A stretch of DNA of 9,395 nucleotides from Proteiniphilum sp. (GTDB lineage Bacteria; Bacteroidota; Bacteroidia; Bacteroidales; Dysgonomonadaceae): contig JAIRSV010000125.1 in assembly GCA_031255275.1 (NCBI GenBank), forward strand, positions 1 to 9,395. The letters run 5' to 3'. The position numbers were made by a program, and so were the translations under genes. The notes under the pieces were generated by a model. That model was not told where the DNA came from. It searched no databases and was given only the letters and a program-made list of their open reading frames with translations. This document shows, in pieces, positions 8,701 to 9,395 of this stretch (position 1 is its first letter; every line of letters starts with the position of its first letter).

Positions 8701-9093
8701 GTTGCCGACAGTGTGACAGGATTCAACGCGCTGCGCAACAGTGTGGAAGATTTCGATTCAGAGGAGAACAGCGACAAGCTCTATCAGTGGAACAACTTCT
8801 ATCCCGAAGAGGCTGCAGACAAGTCAAACGAGCTGAGAAGGAAGGGCTGGGAAAATCCCGAAAACAGGATGCCGCGTCACACGCACACCAGCGATATTGT
8901 GCCGCGGGACTTCGTAGAAGTCTGTGTCGACATGAAGCAGCAAGGTGTGGCAGGATATAACAGCTGGGGTGCACGTCCGCTGCCGGGCTACAACATTCCG
9001 GCCGACCGCAGTTACAAATGGGGGTTCGCGCTTATTCCGGTGAGAAGCGATGCGGAAATCGCCGAAAAGTCGCTGTTGAAGTACGATCAGTGA
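5704..9093 (+). CDS. lacZ: Exported GH2 beta-galactosidase
   Basis: Glycoside hydrolase family 2 enzyme expected to release terminal beta-galactose by a retaining mechanism. The protein is 1129 residues; E. coli LacZ has 1024. A signal peptide (basic start, hydrophobic 7-18, likely cut after STA at residue 23) implies periplasmic location; there is no lipobox cysteine. Domains in order are a jelly-roll sugar-binding domain (about 60-237), an Ig-like domain (240-352), a TIM barrel (355-645), a second Ig-like domain (about 657-750) and a C-terminal beta-sandwich (about 772-1113). Acid/base E492 is in FWSLGNEAGNG and nucleophile E558 in VPSEYSHAMGNSNG. H384, H418, E443, H445, W589 and W1088 match E. 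coli active-site positions. The substrate could be a host or plant galactan rather than lactose. GC is clearly higher in the 3' half, and residues 893-921 are Ala-rich. Beta-galactosidase is the best reading, but GH2 specificity is not certain from sequence. Confidence 0.93.
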   Translation: MKNIKSIAAAAVLALLPFGKSTAQQGNLPYWQDLDVLEVNKEYPRTSFMSFGSKGDAVSKKFEESAFYQSLNGTWKFYYVDGYKQLPEGVTDPETSTDGWPDISVPGNWEVQGFGVPFYVNHGYDFKPRNPAPPTLPEANPVGVYRREIDIPADWSNRSIFLHIAGAKSGVYVYINGKEVGYSEDSKNPAEFLINDYVRPGKNSLALKIFRWSTGSYLECQDFWRISGIERDVYLWSQPKTSVRDFSVVSTLDDGYRDGLFRLKTMIRNRDTKSSKAEVSYELTDSDNNVVASGKQPVNLNPGEEKDLVFAETVDNVLTWTSEAPNLYRLVISVAQKGKVTEVIPFSAGFRRIEIKPVESEGGRVDNLLLVNGQPIILKGVNIHEVNQKTGHYVTEETMKRDFELMKQFNINSVRLSHYPQSRRFYELCSEYGLYVYDEANIESHGMYYDLRKGGTLGNSPEWLHAHLHRVTNMFERNKNFASVTFWSLGNEAGNGYNFYRAYLWLKEADGDLSKRPVNYERALWEWNSDMYVPQYPSAEWLEETGKRGTDRPVVPSEYSHAMGNSNGNLDIQWEAIYKYPNLQGGYIWEWIDHALLEKDENGVEYWAYGGDYGTDAPSDGNFVCDGIIDPARNPHPAAAEMKYVHQEFAFEAVDVSANRYKVTSRRFFTRSDRYEIRYHVTANGDRVTDGTLDIILDPRESREFTVALPAREDGGGAEYFLNFEVALREATPLLPAGYVVAIEQFKLPAQGRKERCEAATGDAPDIAETDGIITVTSPAVRFVFSRQSGMVTSYAVHGKEYFKESFGIQPNFWRGPTDNDYGNGMPYRLQVWKQSSRNFRVTEVKTRRENGKAIIKVTYLLAAGNPFIIEYAIDAQGILKVDAEFIGTNLEEIRAGASEATRLATFSPEAAAARKASSELTVPRIGVRFRLPASMNGVEYFGRGPGENYVDRASGSKIGRYRTTAEEMYVPYARPQENGHRTDTRWAAFTGEDGGLLLVADSVTGFNALRNSVEDFDSEENSDKLYQWNNFYPEEAADKSNELRRKGWENPENRMPRHTHTSDIVPRDFVEVCVDMKQQGVAGYNSWGARPLPGYNIPADRSYKWGFALIPVRSDAEIAEKSLLKYDQ

Positions 9094-9101
9094 ACTTTTT
9101 C

Positions 9102-9193
9102 AATGGAAAATTGAGATAACCAGCTCGGGGAGCGCCGGAGCGGCAAGGGGCGGGAGCTTCATTAATGGACAATTGAAAGTTGAAAGTTGAAAA
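9102..9193. repeat. AT-rich short repeats (13-mer pair and TTGAAAG heptamers)
   Basis: AATGGAAAATTGA at 9102-9114 recurs as AATGGACAATTGA at 9164-9176 (12 of 13 identical). The second copy runs into three tandem heptamers at 9173-9193: TTGAAAG, TTGAAAG, TTGAAAA. These AT-rich runs flank copy 1 of the GC-rich repeat on both sides. The pattern suggests either small insertion footprints or slippage products in non-coding DNA. No promoter or gene can be assigned. Confidence 0.7.
9113..9157. repeat. REP-like GC-rich repeat, copy 1 (degenerate)
   Basis: A 45-bp segment beginning GAGATAACCAGCTCGGGG recurs exactly 105 bp downstream with 42 of 45 bases identical; the differences are at 9117/9222, 9137/9242 and 9141/9246. 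In this copy the first stem-loop (9124-9129 with 9135-9140) has one mismatched pair. The right-hand arm CCCGCCCC found after copy 2 is absent, so the element looks truncated or decayed. It begins 20 bp after the galactosidase stop codon and is flanked by AT-rich repeats. Confidence 0.8.
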
Positions 9194-9217
9194 TGGTTTT
9201 TAATAAGTTGAGAAGTG

Positions 9218-9271
9218 GAGAAAACCAGCTCGGGGAGCGCCCGAGTGGCAAGGGGCGGGAGCACCCGCCCC
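9218..9271. repeat. REP-like GC-rich repeat, copy 2, with two hairpins
   Basis: This is the intact copy of the 45-bp repeat (9218-9262), extended by the complementary arm. Hairpin A is CTCGGG (9229-9234) with CCCGAG (9240-9245) around GAGCG. Hairpin B is GGGGCGGG (9252-9259) with CCCGCCCC (9264-9271) around AGCA. Both stems are perfect, and a 6-nt spacer separates them. Two adjacent GC-rich hairpins in a duplicated intergenic element are the usual look of REP/BIME-type palindromes or a small MITE. No transposase lies in the window. Confidence 0.75.
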
Positions 9272-9290
9272 GACGAACGATTTCTTTATT
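9252..9290 (+). terminator. Possible transcription terminator of the galactosidase transcript
   Basis: The 8-bp all-GC stem with a 4-nt loop (9252-9271) is very stable and lies 158 bp beyond the stop codon. The T-rich stretch TTTCTTTATT (9281-9290) starts only after a 9-nt gap rather than directly at the stem base. That makes it a weak Rho-independent terminator by the usual rule. It may simply be the repeat's own structure. Confidence 0.3.
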
Positions 9291-9309
9291 AAGCGATTTC
9301 TTTATTAAT
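9278..9309. repeat. 16-bp tandem duplication
   Basis: CGATTTCTTTATTAAG (9278-9293) is followed directly by CGATTTCTTTATTAAT (9294-9309), with 15 of 16 bases identical. It begins 6 bp after the copy 2 hairpin. The head-to-tail arrangement with no spacer indicates a local duplication, by slippage or a short-target insertion event. Confidence 0.75.
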
Positions 9310-9321
9310 TGTCTGAATTGT

Positions 9322-9357
9322 GATTCTTCTGATTTACATGATTTACATGATTATACC
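9322..9357. repeat. 9-bp periodic GATTTACAT tract
   Basis: Four consecutive 9-bp units begin with GATT: GATTCTTCT (9322), GATTTACAT (9331), GATTTACAT (9340) and GATTATACC (9349). The central two are identical. The tract leads directly into the GC palindrome at 9356-9372, and the two together may form one mobile or repeated module. Confidence 0.65.
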
Positions 9358-9372
9358 GTCGCTACGCGACGG
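9356..9372. repeat. Perfect palindromic hairpin after the GATTTACAT tract
   Basis: CCGTCGC (9356-9362) pairs perfectly with GCGACGG (9366-9372) around the 3-nt loop TAC. An AT-only run (ATATATATAAT) follows shortly after, but there is no T-tract as in a terminator. It resembles dispersed intergenic palindromes in some Bacteroidota; that comparison is from memory and not verified. Confidence 0.65.
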
Positions 9373-9395
9373 CCATATATATAATGTACAGGACA

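Larger units (their letters stand above)
9094..9395. other. Gene-free repeat-mosaic intergenic region
   Basis: No convincing coding sequence lies in these 302 bases up to the window end. The one open stretch (9187-9384, + strand) is built entirely from the repeats described here and has no recognisable domain. Base composition swings sharply between GC-rich palindromes and AT-rich tandem repeats, unlike the coding DNA upstream. The next gene lies beyond the window. Confidence 0.75.

Noticed and set aside
8199..8960. 253-codon + strand open frame in another frame of the galactosidase gene
   Set aside because: It is Arg-rich and overlaps conserved GH2 blocks (YFGRGPGENY, RPQENG). It is a composition artefact.
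9187..9384. 65-codon + strand open frame in the intergenic tail
   Set aside because: It is composed entirely of the REP-like copy, tandem repeats and the palindrome, so its LHDLHDY pattern is just the 9-bp repeat translated. No start context or domain supports it.

Overview
The window looks like chromosomal DNA from a member of the Bacteroidota, probably order Bacteroidales. The evidence is the protein sequences, the gene order (mnmG, apt, uvrC, dtd, MazG-like, deoC), A-rich start contexts without clear Shine-Dalgarno motifs, and an exported GH2 beta-galactosidase. The family or genus cannot be fixed from this sequence alone. All genes are on the + strand, and none is visibly frameshifted.

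Positions 1-5682 hold a compact housekeeping block. It starts with the C-terminal three quarters of mnmG (tRNA wobble-uridine modification), followed by apt (adenine salvage), uvrC (nucleotide excision repair), dtd (D-aminoacyl-tRNA deacylase), a small MazG-type nucleotide pyrophosphohydrolase and deoC (deoxyribose-phosphate aldolase). Gaps are 21-90 bp, so co-transcription is plausible. The shared theme is nucleotide and tRNA quality control: salvage, clearing abnormal nucleotides, DNA repair and removal of mischarged D-amino acids. The 52-bp mnmG-apt gap carries a very good match to the ParB binding site parS. The 90-bp apt-uvrC gap carries a nested inverted repeat.

Positions 5704-9093 encode a 1129-residue GH2 beta-galactosidase with an N-terminal signal peptide, starting only 21 bp after deoC. 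Its catalytic residues are intact. Its DNA becomes much more GC-rich towards the 3' half than the housekeeping genes upstream, and an Ala-rich segment lies in the C-terminal beta-sandwich region.

Positions 9094-9395 contain no convincing gene. They are a mosaic of short repeats: two 45-bp GC-rich copies of a REP-like element, one with two strong hairpins, then TTGAAAG heptamers, a 16-bp tandem duplication, a 9-bp periodic tract and a perfect 7-bp-stem palindrome. This non-coding cluster and the parS-like site are the most interesting parts of an otherwise ordinary region. I see no defence, CRISPR, phage or other novel multi-gene system here.
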